From CAWJFP01 sp963842155 (GTDB lineage: Bacteria; Pseudomonadota; Alphaproteobacteria; JACZXZ01), in the NCBI GenBank assembly GCA_963842155.1, contig CAWJFP010000025.1, positions 56,566 through 120,565 of the forward strand: a DNA stretch of 64,000 nt, written 5' to 3'. The notes under the pieces are model-generated. The model was not told the DNA's origin, did not search any database, and worked only from the letters and a program-made list of their open reading frames with translations. This document shows, one piece after another, positions 45,629-54,991 of the stretch. The position numbers were made by a program, and so were the translations under genes. Each line of letters starts with the position of its first letter. Within the stretch, counting starts at the first letter, position 1.

Positions 45629-47101
45629 TCAGAAAGTGATGGTGGCGCGGAGACCGAGGATCGCCTCGTTGCCAATCCGGCGGAGCAGGATTGTCGGGAT
45701 TGAGGATGCCGCCGCCCGGATTGAAGACATATTGGAAATCCGGCTGAAGCTGGCACCAGGGCGTAAGCTGATATTGGTAAGTCAGCTCGATATAGGTTTC
45801 GCCGCTGCGGACGGGGAAGAATGTGCCGGAAAAAAGCCCCGTATCCCTGTCCAAGGCCGCGGCGCGACTGCTCACCCGCGCATAGCCCATGCCGATGCCG
45901 GCCGTGTCACTTGTCGCGGCGGGGAAGCGGGTCCTTGAGCGTCAGGCCGGCATTGAGGCTGAAATCGATCAAATTCTGGTCGTCGGGCGCGCCCATGACG
46001 CGCGCGAAGATGCTGAGCCATCGCGGGCTTTCCGAGCTTGGCCGCCAGATCATCTGGTCCATCACCGCATAGAGGCTGAAATCGCCGTGATGGGTGCGGG
46101 GGATGCCACTGCTGGCCGGGTCGGCGAGGGACAGGCCGCTATTGTCGAACTCCTGGTCGGAGAAGTCGCCGGTATCGTACCAGGCGCCGAGCTTGTAGCT
46201 GCCCGGCAGGCCCATTGCGGCACTGTAGGCCATGTCGCCGACCGCAGGCTGGTTCAGGCCGAATTGCGCCTCGATGAATAGCAGCACGCCGTCGCTCGTG
46301 CGGAAGGCGGTGCCCGAGGCGTCGCGGAGCTGCGGGTCGCCCTTGCCGGGTCCCGCCGGATTATCGTCGAAGACGCCCCATAGCAGCGTGAGGAAGCCGG
46401 TTGGCTGGCCCCTGAGCCGTAAGCCGAGCGAGGACAGCGGATAAGCCGGGCCCACCCGATGGCAGATCGGCCGAGGGCAGCATCGGCCAGCCGAACATGG
46501 TATTGACGAAGAGCGCGGCGTTCGAGCTGACGATGAATTCCTGATCCAAGCTTTGCTGGCCAAGCTTCACGTCCACCCGGCCGTCGAGAAAGGATTGCTG
46601 GTACCAAAGCTCCCAGAGACGCGTGGCGCGGTCGGCCTCGATGCCGCTCGCCGTCTGCAGATTGTCGAGATAGTTCTGGCTCAGGCTGCGTCCGTGGATC
46701 TGCAGGGCGCTGGCGTTGAGCAGACCGCCCTCCCAGCCGAAGCCCTGCGCTGTATTGAGCTTCGATGTATCGAGCTGCAAGGTCATGGTGGTGAGGCCGT
46801 CATAGGTCGCGCCGAGCCTGATGCCCCCCGAGACGTTGCCCATCGCCTCGCTGATCTCCTGCAGGCTGAAACTTATGCCGTAACTTGCCAGGAAAGGCCG
46901 CAGCCCGCAGATCGGGCCAAGCAGGTTGCCGCGTTGCATGAGCCCGGTCGAAAATCCGGGGCAAAGGCCGGTGGAATCATCGTCGGCCTGCGGGGCGTTC
47001 GCCGTTTGCGCGAGCGCGGAAGTCGCCAGGCCGCCGACGACGCAAAAGACAAGCGCGGCAAGCCGCGGCTGCCCGCGATTCCGCTCGGCTAATGTTGACA
47101 T
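45629..47101 (-). CDS. OprB-family carbohydrate porin, frame broken three times
   Basis: Three reading frames give one porin of about 489 residues. The signal peptide (LVFCVVGGLATSALAQ) is followed by GLCPGFSTGLMQRGNLLG, SFLDGRVDVKLGQQSLDQEFIVSS and ADLPSGGPAYPLSSLGLRLRG. Then come DGVLLFIEAQFG, YKLGAWYDTGDFSD and the C-terminal TYQYQLTPWCQLQPDFQYVFNPGG, RIGNEAILGLRATITF. The final Phe is the BAM-recognition end of outer-membrane strands. Breaks lie at about 46447-46453, 45909 and 45680; each is repaired by removing one base, and three insertions return to the original frame. The protein would pass sugars across the outer membrane. Confidence 0.75.
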
Positions 47102-47157
47102 CGAGCTCTATCCCCCGGCAATGACGTGGCCGCGCCTGGCCGAGCAGAACAATGCTG

Positions 47158-47175
47158 ATGCGACTCATTCGCAAT
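47158..47175. promoter_or_regulatory. Second Fur-box-like palindrome, between divergent porin and PQQ-propeller genes
   Basis: The minus strand reads ATTGCGAATGAGTCGCAT; the dyad TTGCGA-ATGAG-TCGCAT matches five of six arm bases. It differs in one position from the site at 45545-45562. It lies 57 bases before the porin start and 23 bases before the PQQ-propeller start, so it could repress both. Confidence 0.6.
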
Positions 47176-47197
47176 TGCAACTACTTTATGGTCATCA

Positions 47198-48822
47198 ATG
47201 ATCGGCATAATGCCGGTCATGATGATGACGCTGCGACCCGGCGCATGGCGTAGCCTGCTTGCCCATGCGTTGCTCGCGCTCCTGTTTCTGTCGCCGAGGG
47301 TCGGAGATGCCGCGGAACGCTGCGCGGACGCCGCTGCGCCCGTCGATCTCGCCGCGCCGCAATGGAACGGCTGGGGCCGCGATCCCGAGAACTCGCGCTA
47401 TCAGCCCGACCCCGGCTTTCAAGCCAAGGATGTCGCGCGGCTCAGGCTCAGCTGGTCCTTCGGCTATGGCGGTGCGCCGGCCGACACGCAGCCGACCATC
47501 GTCGGCGGTCGCGTCTTCGTCGCCGATATGGAAGGCCGGGTCTATGCGCTGAACGCTAGGACCGGCTGCCGCTATTGGATGATCGATGCGGGTGCCGGTG
47601 TGCGGGCGGCGATCAGCGTCGGTCCCCTGCCGCCGCCGCAGCGCGGCGCGGCGGTCTATTTCGGCGACCTGAAGGCTATCGTCCATGCCGTCGATGCGGC
47701 GACGGGGAAGCCACTGTGGCAAAGGCGGATCGAGGATCATCCGCTGGCGCGGATCACCGGGGCGCCTGTGCTGTATCGCGAGCGACTCTATGTCGCCGTC
47801 TCTTCGGGCGAGGAGGGGGTCGGCCTCGAGCCGGATTACGAATGCTGCAAGTTCCGCGGCAGCGTGGTTGCGCTTGACGCGTCCGACGGCAGACCGCTCT
47901 GCAAAAGCTACGCCATCCGCGAGACGCCGCGGCCCTTTAAGCGCAACGCCGCGGGCAAGCAGTTGTTTGGCCCGGCCGGCGCCGCCATCTGGTCCGCGCC
48001 GACGATCGACGCGAGGCGCGGGCTTCTCTATGTCGGCACCGGCAATTCCTATACGGATGCCGCGACCGACGGCGCGGACGCCATCCTGGCGCTCGACATG
48101 GCGACGGGAGTCCGCAAATGGTCGCTGCAATTGACGAAGGCGGATAATTTCCTCGCCTATTGCGGCGAGCCCGCGGGCGAGATCGGCACCCCGGGCGTCG
48201 GCAATTGCCCGAACCCCGTGGGACCCGACGTGGATTTCGGCAGCTCGCCGCTGCTGCGGACCTTGCCCAGCGGCAAGCAGCTTGTGCTTGCCGGGCAGAA
48301 ATCGGGCATGGTCTATGCCCTCGATCCGGACGCCGGCGGCAAGATCCTCTGGCAGCGCGACCTGCTCGAAGTCGGCGCCCGCGGCGGCGTTCAATGGGGG
48401 CTCGCCGCCGACGCGCGCAAGCTCTACGTCGCGGTCATGGCCGGCCGCATCGCCGCTTTGACGATCGCCGACGGGAAGCCGCATTGGAGCCGCATCGCGA
48501 CCGACCCGCATTGCGCTTGGCCGACGGAGAACTGCAGCGCCGCGCTTCTCGGCCGCGCTTACCGCGATGCCGGGCGCCCTCTTCGCGGGTTCCTTCGACG
48601 GGCATCTGCGCGCCTATGCGACGGAAGACGGCGCGACCTTGTGGGATTTCGACACGGCGGGGCCCTACGACACAATCGACGCCGTCAAAGCCGTGGGCGG
48701 CGCGCTCGATATCGGCGGCGCGACCTTGGCGGGCGGCATGCTTTATGTGAATACGGGCTATCGTCGCGCCGGAGCCCAATGCGGGCAATGTCCTTCTCGC
48801 CTTCAGCCCGGATGGGCGATAG
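47198..48822 (+). CDS. PQQ-type beta-propeller dehydrogenase, secreted (polyvinyl-alcohol dehydrogenase-like), frame broken twice
   Basis: About 540 residues after repair, with a signal peptide (LLAHALLALLFLSPRVGDAAE). Propeller blades show NGWGRDPENSRYQP, TIVGGRVFVADMEGRVYAL, GAPVLYRERLYVAVSSGEE and GLLYVGTGNSYTDAATDG. The vicinal cysteine pair YECCKFRGSVV, typical of PQQ dehydrogenases, is present. Breaks are at about 48548-48552 (joins CSAAL to AALTAMPGALFAGSFDG) and 48766-48772 (NTGY to EPNAGNVLLAFSPDGR); both need removal of one base. No cytochrome domain. The protein resembles alcohol dehydrogenases of the PVA type. Start is uncertain (ATG 47198 or 47219). It overlaps the convergent MFS gene by 20 bases. 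Confidence 0.7.
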
Positions 48823-50041
48823 CGGCCTTCGAGGACCGTCCGCCGAAGGCCACCCCCTTCGCTTCCTTGCCGAGAGCCGTGAGAAGCGCGAGCGCTACGG
48901 CCACGATCGCGGCGACGATGGCGAGCGCGAGCCCATAATCGCCGCCGTGGCTCTTCGCGATCGACGCCTGGATCGAGGCGTTGGCGGAGGCGAGCAGGTT
49001 GCCGAGCTGATAGGCAAAGCCGGGAAAGGTGCCCCGCACCGCGTCGGGCGAAAGCTCGTTGAGATGGACCGGCACGACGCCCCAGGCGCCCTGCACCATG
49101 GTCTGGATGAGGAAGGCGCCTGCGGCGATGGAAAAGGGGCTCGAAGAGAAGGCCCAGAGCGGTATGGCCGGCAGCGAGAGAAGTGCCGCGAGGATGATGG
49201 CGCGGCGCCTGCCAATGCGCTCGGAAAAGGCGCCGAAGAAGGTGCCGCCGATGATCGCGCCGATATTGGCGACGATCGCGATGATGCCGACCTCATGCGT
49301 CGAGAACTTGTGCTGCACTTGCAGGAAGGTCGGGAAGAGATCCTGCGTGCCGTGGCTGAAGAAATTGAATGCCGTCATGAGAAGCACGACGTAGAGAAAT
49401 AGCCGCCAGTGGCTCGTGATGGCGTCCCAGGCGGCCCCTTTCTCGCGCTGGGCGCTCGCCCACACCGGCGACTCCTCGACGAAGGCGCGGACATAGACGA
49501 CGAGCAGCGCTGGGATGACGCCGACGGCGAACATGCCGCGCCAGCCGATCGAGTCGAAGAACGCGTAATAGACGACCGCCGCGAATAGATAGCCCACCGC
49601 ATAGCCTTGTTGCAGGACGCCGGAAACAAGGCCGCGCGTTGCCGGCGGCACCGATTCCATGACCAGCGCGCTGCCGATCCCCCATTCGCCACCCATGGCG
49701 ACGCCGAAGAGCGCGCGAAGCACCAGAAGCACCGGCAGCGACGGGGCGAAGGCCGAGGCGAGCTCGAAGACGGAATAGAGAATGATGTCCGTCATCAGCA
49801 CCGGGCGGCGCCCGAAGCGATCGGCGAGCCAGCCGAAGAGGAGGGCGCCGAGCGGCCGCATGGCGAGCGTCAAGGTGATGGCGAAGGCCACGTCGACGAT
49901 CTCGGCGCCGAAATCCTGGGCGACGGCGCGGAGCACAAACACCATGAGGAAGAACTCGAAGGCGTCGAGCGTCCAGCCGAGGAAGCTGGCCAGGAAGGCG
50001 TTTCGCTGAGGCGGTGTAAGCTCGCGCAGCATCTTCAACAT
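48803..50041 (-). CDS. MFS transporter, SHS/Jen1-like carboxylate transporter type
   Basis: 412 residues with 12 membrane helices. The opening FLASFLGWTLDAFEFFLMVFVL and the loop 2-3 motif GWLADRFGRRPVLM are those of the lactate/sialate (SHS) and related MFS groups. Further motifs are GGEWGIGSALVMESVP in helix 4-5 and FFGAFSERIGRRRAI in loop 8-9. It would move a small organic acid with protons. Start ATG 50041 has AAGGGGA upstream. It is convergent with the PQQ propeller. Confidence 0.8.
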   Translation of the reverse strand: MLKMLRELTPPQRNAFLASFLGWTLDAFEFFLMVFVLRAVAQDFGAEIVDVAFAITLTLAMRPLGALLFGWLADRFGRRPVLMTDIILYSVFELASAFAPSLPVLLVLRALFGVAMGGEWGIGSALVMESVPPATRGLVSGVLQQGYAVGYLFAAVVYYAFFDSIGWRGMFAVGVIPALLVVYVRAFVEESPVWASAQREKGAAWDAITSHWRLFLYVVLLMTAFNFFSHGTQDLFPTFLQVQHKFSTHEVGIIAIVANIGAIIGGTFFGAFSERIGRRRAIILAALLSLPAIPLWAFSSSPFSIAAGAFLIQTMVQGAWGVVPVHLNELSPDAVRGTFPGFAYQLGNLLASANASIQASIAKSHGGDYGLALAIVAAIVAVALALLTALGKEAKGVAFGGRSSKAAIAHPG

Positions 50042-50468
50042 CGCGTTCCCCTTGCGACTCGTCGCCTGCCGAGCGGAGCGAGCGATCGCTTTCGGGAATT
50101 GATGTCGTCCTCGCGCATGCGTTCCAACCGGCGACTGCACTCTTATGCGCCAGATTGCCCTCTCGGATGCAGCAGAGCGGGCCATTCGCGCCCGCGCGTC
50201 CTTCGCGGTGGCGCTCGCATCTTCCCGCTAAAGCCCTCGATTTAAAAAAGGATCCGTCGCGCGCGCCGCCTGTATCCGCGTTGGCATACGAATTGCTGAC
50301 CCTGAAATTGGCAGAGTGTGATTTACGTTTGCCGTGAGGGCGCACCCCCGCGGGATGCAGGGCTGCTTCGCTGGGGAAATGCCGGCGCGGCGACAAGGCG
50401 ACAGCAAGGATTGGTCGAGGGCGACGCAAGCGCCCGGAAAATCGCAGCACATGGCGGGAGGCGCGACA
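50042..50468. other. 427-base divergent intergenic region (MFS and permease promoters)
   Basis: The region between two divergent transporter genes. Apart from the sigma-54-like site at 50281-50297, an AT-rich stretch (TTTAAAAAAGGAT, 50240-50252) is visible. I see no gene here: the frames that cross it are shadows without ribosome sites or family matches. Confidence 0.5.
50281..50297 (+). promoter_or_regulatory. Sigma-54 (RpoN) -24/-12 promoter candidate for the permease
   Basis: TTGGCAT-ACGAA-TTGCT has the GG-N10-GC spacing and both conserved halves of RpoN promoters (TGGCA and TTGCT). It lies 172 bases before the permease ATG. RpoN control would tie a nucleobase-type permease to nitrogen supply. 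No activator-binding site was identified. Confidence 0.5.
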
Positions 50469-52067
50469 ATGGCAACGACGGCGAGTGTCGACGCGTTCAA
50501 ACCGAAATTGTGGGTGCCCGGCGATTGGAACGCCTTTTTCGGCTTCGGCACCAACATCCTGGTCAATTTGCTGACGCTCACGGCGCTCCTGCGCTTCGTG
50601 CTCAAAATGCCGGACTCCCTTGTGTTCGGCCGTATCCTCCCCGCCGCGGGCTTGATGCTCTGCCTGAGCACGCTCTACTACGCCTTCCTCGCCTATCGTC
50701 TGGCGCAGAAGACGGGGCGCTCGGATGTCGCCGCGCTACCCTCGGGCACCAGCGTGCCGCATATGTTCGTCGTCACTTTCGTGATCATGCTGCCGATCAT
50801 GATCAAGACGGGCGATCCCATTCAGGCCTGGGAAGGCGGTCTCACTTGGGTCTTCATCCAGAGCTTCGTGCTGATGGCGGGCGGCTTCATCGCCCCGGTG
50901 ATCCGCAAGATCACGCCGCGCGCGGCGCTGCTGGGCTCGCTCGCCGGCATCTCGATCACCTTCATCTCGCTGAGCCCCGCCTCGCAGATCTTCATGACGC
51001 CGGTAATCGGCGTCGTCTGCTTCATGATCATCCTGGCGAACTGGTTCGGCGGCGTGCGTTATTTCGGCGGCGTGCCGGGTGGCCTCGTCGCCATCGGCGT
51101 CGGCACCATCATCGCCTGGGGCTCGAATTTATTCGGTCTGGATTACGGCGGGTTGACGGTCGCCGGGCTCCAGCAATCGCTCTCGCATTTCGGCTTCGAA
51201 TATCCGCTGCCCGCCTTCGATCACGTCTTCGGCGGCTTCAGATATTTCAGCATCATTCTGGTCACGGCCATCCCCTTCGGCATCTATGACCTGGTGGAGG
51301 CGATGGACAATGTCGAGAGCGCCGCCGCCGCCGGGGATTCCTTCCCCACCACCCGGGTGCTGACGGCCGATGGCGTGATCAGCCTGATCGGCTGCTTGAT
51401 GGGCAACCCCTTCATCAACGCCGTCTATATCGGCCATCCCGGCTGGAAGGCGATGGGCGGGCGAATGGGCTACTCCGCGGCGACCGGCATCATGGTCATC
51501 CTGCTCACATGGTTCGGCATCATCGCCCTCATGCTGGCGCTTGTCCCAGTGATCGCGATCCTGCCGATCCTCCTCTATATCGGCATGCTGATCGGCTCGC
51601 AGGCCTTCCAGGAGACTCCCAAGAGCCATGCGCCCGCGATCGTGCTTGCGATCGTGCCGACCATCGCCGCCTGGGGCAAGCTCCAGATCGACAATGCGCT
51701 CGGCGCCGCCGGCAGCAGCGCGAGCGCAGTCGGCCTCGACAAGCTGGCGCAGAACGGCGTGCTCTATCACGGCCTCGCCGTGCTCGGCGGCGGCGCCACG
51801 CTCGTCGGCATCATCGTCGGCGCGGTCACGGTGTTCATCATCGAGCGGCAGTTCGAGAAGGCGGCCGCCTTCTCGTTGGCCGGGGCGGTGCTGACCTTCT
51901 TCGGCCTGATCCATGCCGAGGCGGTCGGCATCGCCCGGTCGCCGACCGTCGCCGTTGCCTACCTGCTCGCGACGATCTTCCTCTTCGGCTGCGGCAGGTT
52001 CGCCGCGGTAGCGCCGAAGATCGCCGAAATGCCGCATGGCCATCTCGCGGGCGAGGCGGCGGAGTAA
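50469..52067 (+). CDS. Purine/xanthine-uracil permease superfamily transporter (NCS2/AzgA-like)
   Basis: 532 residues with about 12-14 membrane helices. WNAFFGFGTNILVNLLTLTALL at the start, GDVAALPSGTSVPH-type helix 2 segment (SDVAALPSGTSVPHMF), IPFGIYDLVEAMDNVESAAAAGD in the middle and VISLIGCLMGNPFINAVYIGHPGWKAMGGR match the AzgA-like group of nucleobase permeases, where Glu/Asp in the YDLVEAMDN helix is conserved. The exact substrate is unclear. Start ATG 50469 has GGGAGG upstream. A candidate RpoN promoter precedes it and hairpins follow it. Confidence 0.75.
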   Translation: MATTASVDAFKPKLWVPGDWNAFFGFGTNILVNLLTLTALLRFVLKMPDSLVFGRILPAAGLMLCLSTLYYAFLAYRLAQKTGRSDVAALPSGTSVPHMFVVTFVIMLPIMIKTGDPIQAWEGGLTWVFIQSFVLMAGGFIAPVIRKITPRAALLGSLAGISITFISLSPASQIFMTPVIGVVCFMIILANWFGGVRYFGGVPGGLVAIGVGTIIAWGSNLFGLDYGGLTVAGLQQSLSHFGFEYPLPAFDHVFGGFRYFSIILVTAIPFGIYDLVEAMDNVESAAAAGDSFPTTRVLTADGVISLIGCLMGNPFINAVYIGHPGWKAMGGRMGYSAATGIMVILLTWFGIIALMLALVPVIAILPILLYIGMLIGSQAFQETPKSHAPAIVLAIVPTIAAWGKLQIDNALGAAGSSASAVGLDKLAQNGVLYHGLAVLGGGATLVGIIVGAVTVFIIERQFEKAAAFSLAGAVLTFFGLIHAEAVGIARSPTVAVAYLLATIFLFGCGRFAAVAPKIAEMPHGHLAGEAAE

Positions 52068-52080
52068 CGACATAGCCGAG

Positions 52081-52102
52081 CAGCCGCGCCAACGCGCGGC
52101 TG
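52081..52102 (+). terminator. Strong hairpin after the permease gene
   Basis: CAGCCGCGC-CAAC-GCGCGGCTG is a perfect 9-base-pair stem 13 bases after the stop codon. It is not followed by a U tract. A second dyad follows at 52122-52155. Likely the end of the permease transcript. Confidence 0.55.
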
Positions 52103-52121
52103 CTGACCAACACCCCACCTT

Positions 52122-52155
52122 GGAATGGCCGTCATCTGGAGTGGCGGCCATTTCC
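52122..52155 (+). terminator. Second inverted repeat with T-rich tail downstream of the permease
   Basis: AATGGCC (52124-52130) pairs with GGCCATT (52146-52152), followed by TTCCTTTCC. With the preceding hairpin it accounts for most of the structure in the 304-base gap 52068-52371. The rest of the gap, up to the next ATG, shows nothing I can name. Confidence 0.45.
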
Positions 52156-52371
52156 TTTCCATGGACGACCCGATCCCGCCGCGACGTCTAGCGGAGCATT
52201 GTCCGCGCCCACGGCAGGGGCTATCCTGGCCCCGCGGCCGATCCGCGCGGCCCCCGCAGCAAATGTCGAGTGATTGTCCGGTTGGCAATGTCAGGCGAGA
52301 GGCTCGATCCGACCGGCATGAGGGGACGCGGCGCTGAGGCGGCCCAGCTGACGCGTCCTGCCTCCACGATC

Positions 52372-53742
52372 ATGGCAAGCCCGATCGCGGCGGCGCGCCT
52401 CGCGCTGGCAATGCTTCTCGTCCTCTGCGGCGCCTCCCTGGCCAAGGCGCAGGAGGAACACGACGCTCCGGACTATTCCTTCCGGCATCAGCTCGGCGCG
52501 TTGGTCGACGAGAGCGCGGGGTTATTCGCCTATGGCCATGACCTGTTTTTGACCGATTGGGCGGTCGCTCCCGGCCCCACGCCTTGGCGCGACGGAATCG
52601 GGCCGATGTTCGACGCGCTCGGCTGCGACGGCTGCCATTTCCATGCCGGGCGCGGCCGACCGCCCCACGGCCATGACGAGCCGATGACCGGCATGGTGGT
52701 GATGCTCAGCGTCTCGGGCGGCGTCCCGGGCGGCGCGCCGCTGTCGCATCCGGTCTATGGCCGGCAGCTGCACCATAACGCGCTCGAGGGTGTGCCCGTC
52801 CAAGGCAAGGTCTTCATGGACTTCACCGAGGAGGAGGGCCACTACGCGGACGGCAGCGTCTATCGCCTGCGGCGGCCGCATTACCGCTTCGCCGAGCTCG
52901 GCTACGGCCCTCTCGGCGACGGCATCCTCTATTCCATATTCTATTCGGTGCGCGTGGCGCCCCAGCTTGTCGGGATGGGGCTCCTGGCGGCGGTGCCGGA
53001 GGCGACCATCGCCGCGATCGCGGCGGAGGAGGCGCGGCTGGGCCAGGTCCATGGCCGGATAAATCAGGTAGCCGTGGCGCAAACGACGCAGCGTGCGCCG
53101 GGCCGCTTCGGCTGGAAGGCGGGCCAGCCCAGTCTCCTTCAGCAGAACGCCAACGCCTTCAATATCGATATCGGCATCACCAATCCGCTCTTTCCGGAGA
53201 ACGACTGCACCGAGGCCGAGACGGCTTGCCGCACCATCGCGCTCGCCTCGGAGCGCAAGCCCAAGGTGATCGACCGCGAGATCAACGGCATTACGTTCTA
53301 TGTCAGCCATCTCGCGCCGCCGCCGCCGCGCGGCGAGGGCGACATGCGGCTGCCGCGCGGCGCCGCGCTCTTCATGCAGGCCGGCTGCGCCGCCTGCCAC
53401 CGACCGACGCTCGCGACCGGCGACGATCCCGACCCCGATCTCGCGCACCGCACCCTCCACCCCTACACCGATCTGCTGCTGCATGACATGGGCGATGGGC
53501 TGGCGGACGGCCGCAGCGAATTCGCGGCCTCGGGAAGCGATTGGCGTACGCCGCCACTCTGGGGCATCGGCCTCCTTCGCGTGGTGAGCGGCCATGAGTT
53601 CCTGCTCCATGACGGCAGGGCGCGCGGACCCGCAGAGGCTATCCTCTGGCATGGCGGCGAGGCGGAGTCTGCGAAGGAGGCATTTCGACATATGAGCGCG
53701 GAAGACCGCGCCGCGCTCATCGCCTTCCTCGAGGCGCTTTAG
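52372..53742 (+). CDS. Periplasmic dihaem oxidoreductase (DUF1111/DHOR family cytochrome)
   Basis: 456 residues. A signal peptide (ARLALAMLLVLCGASLAKA) precedes two haem c sites, CDGCH (residues 85-89) and CAACH (339-343), each in the family surroundings (FDALGCDGCHFHAGRGRPP; FMQAGCAACHRPTLATGD). TPPLWGIGL and EFLLHDGRARGPAEAILWHGGEAE are conserved in the DHOR/thiol-oxidoreductase family. The role is electron transfer or oxidation in the periplasm; the physiological substrate is not known. It stands alone between the permease hairpins and the xylF unit. Confidence 0.85.
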   Translation: MASPIAAARLALAMLLVLCGASLAKAQEEHDAPDYSFRHQLGALVDESAGLFAYGHDLFLTDWAVAPGPTPWRDGIGPMFDALGCDGCHFHAGRGRPPHGHDEPMTGMVVMLSVSGGVPGGAPLSHPVYGRQLHHNALEGVPVQGKVFMDFTEEEGHYADGSVYRLRRPHYRFAELGYGPLGDGILYSIFYSVRVAPQLVGMGLLAAVPEATIAAIAAEEARLGQVHGRINQVAVAQTTQRAPGRFGWKAGQPSLLQQNANAFNIDIGITNPLFPENDCTEAETACRTIALASERKPKVIDREINGITFYVSHLAPPPPRGEGDMRLPRGAALFMQAGCAACHRPTLATGDDPDPDLAHRTLHPYTDLLLHDMGDGLADGRSEFAASGSDWRTPPLWGIGLLRVVSGHEFLLHDGRARGPAEAILWHGGEAESAKEAFRHMSAEDRAALIAFLEAL

Positions 53743-53892
53743 GACCGACGAAAATCTTTTGCAGCCGGGCCCCGGGGTTCCCACGACATGAGTTCGCCAA
53801 AACCCGCTTGACGCTGTTCGCGCCGAGAGGTCACTACTTGCCGGGCCAGGCCGGAGCGGGCAAAAGCCTGCGGCGTTTGGGGAGGAACAGCC

Positions 53893-54951
53893 ATAAGCGG
53901 AATATTCCGCGTCTCGAGGAGCGGCATCGCGCTCGCGATTGCGCTCGGTCTTGCGATTTCCGGGTTCGGCGGGGCGGCGCGCGCGGCGCAGCTCACGGTC
54001 GGCGTCAGCTGGTCGAACTTCCAGGAGGAGCGCTGGAAGACCGACGAGGCCGCGATCAAAGCGGCCTTGCAGGCGGCCGGCGCCGGCTATATCAGCGCCG
54101 ACGCCCAAAGCAGCCCCTCGAAGCAGCTCACCGACATCGAGAATCTGATCGCGCGCGGCGCCAAGGCGCTTATCCTGCTGGCGCAGAATTCCGGCTCGGT
54201 CGGGCCCGCCGTCGAGGCGGCGTTGAACGAGGGCATACCGGTCATCGGCTATGACCGGCTGATCGAGAATGCCGGCGTCTATTATCTGACCTTCGACAAT
54301 CGGGAGGTCGGCCGGCTCGAGGCGGAATACGTCTACAAGCTCCGTCCGAAAGGCAACTACGTGTTCATCAAGGGCTCCTCCACCGATCCCAATGCCGACT
54401 TTCTCCATGAGGGGCAGCTCGACATCCTGCGCAACGCGATCGCGAGCGGCGAGATCAGGATCGTCGGCGAGCAATATACCGAAGGCTGGAAGCCCGATAT
54501 CGCGCAACGCAACATGGAGCAGATCCTGACCCGCGCCGACAACAAGGTCGACGCGGTCGTGGCCTCCAATGACGGCACGGCGGGAGGCGCCATCGCGGCC
54601 TTGGCCGCGCAGGGTCTCGCCGGCATTCCCGTCTCTGGACAGGACGGCGACCATGCGGCGCTCAACCGCATCGCGCTCGGCACCCAGACGGTGTCGGTGT
54701 GGAAGGACGCCCGGGCGCTGGGCAAGGCGGCGGCCGAGACCGCGCTCGCCCTCGCCAACGGCGAGGCCATGGGCGGCATTCCGGGCACCGTGAAATGGAC
54801 CAGCCCCAAAGGGGTGGTGATGAACGCGCGTTTTCTGAAGCCGGTGCCGATCGCCGCCGACAACCTCGACATCGTGATCAAGGCGGGCTGGATTTCCAAG
54901 AGCGAGCTTTGTCAGCGCGTGCCGAAGGGAAGGGTGGCGGCCTGCGACTGA
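53893..54951 (+). CDS. xylF: D-xylose-type sugar ABC transporter substrate-binding protein XylF, apparent AUA start
   Basis: 352 residues. Signal peptide SGIFRVSRSGIALAIALGLAISGFGGAARA (first part SGIFRVSRSG) then AAQLTVGVSWSNFQEERWKTDE, ADAQSSPSKQLTDIENLI, KGSSTDPNADFLHEGQLDIL, VVASNDGTAGGAIAALAAQG and VSGQDGDHAALNRIALGTQTVSVWKDA, all matching XylF. No ATG, GTG or TTG is available between an upstream stop (53809-53811) and codon 53893. GGGGAGGAACAGCC stands directly before ATA AGC GGA. So either AUA is the start or a base is wrong; the first standard start (TTG 54067) would remove the whole signal peptide. It heads the xylFH-ATPase operon. Confidence 0.85.
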   Translation: MSGIFRVSRSGIALAIALGLAISGFGGAARAAQLTVGVSWSNFQEERWKTDEAAIKAALQAAGAGYISADAQSSPSKQLTDIENLIARGAKALILLAQNSGSVGPAVEAALNEGIPVIGYDRLIENAGVYYLTFDNREVGRLEAEYVYKLRPKGNYVFIKGSSTDPNADFLHEGQLDILRNAIASGEIRIVGEQYTEGWKPDIAQRNMEQILTRADNKVDAVVASNDGTAGGAIAALAAQGLAGIPVSGQDGDHAALNRIALGTQTVSVWKDARALGKAAAETALALANGEAMGGIPGTVKWTSPKGVVMNARFLKPVPIAADNLDIVIKAGWISKSELCQRVPKGRVAACD

Positions 54952-54991
54952 GGCGCATGCGCTGCGGCCTTGCATGGGGACGAGCGACGAC

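Noticed and set aside
54067..54951. XylF starting at TTG 54067
   Set aside because: That start would delete the signal peptide and first strands clearly encoded upstream behind a perfect Shine-Dalgarno sequence.
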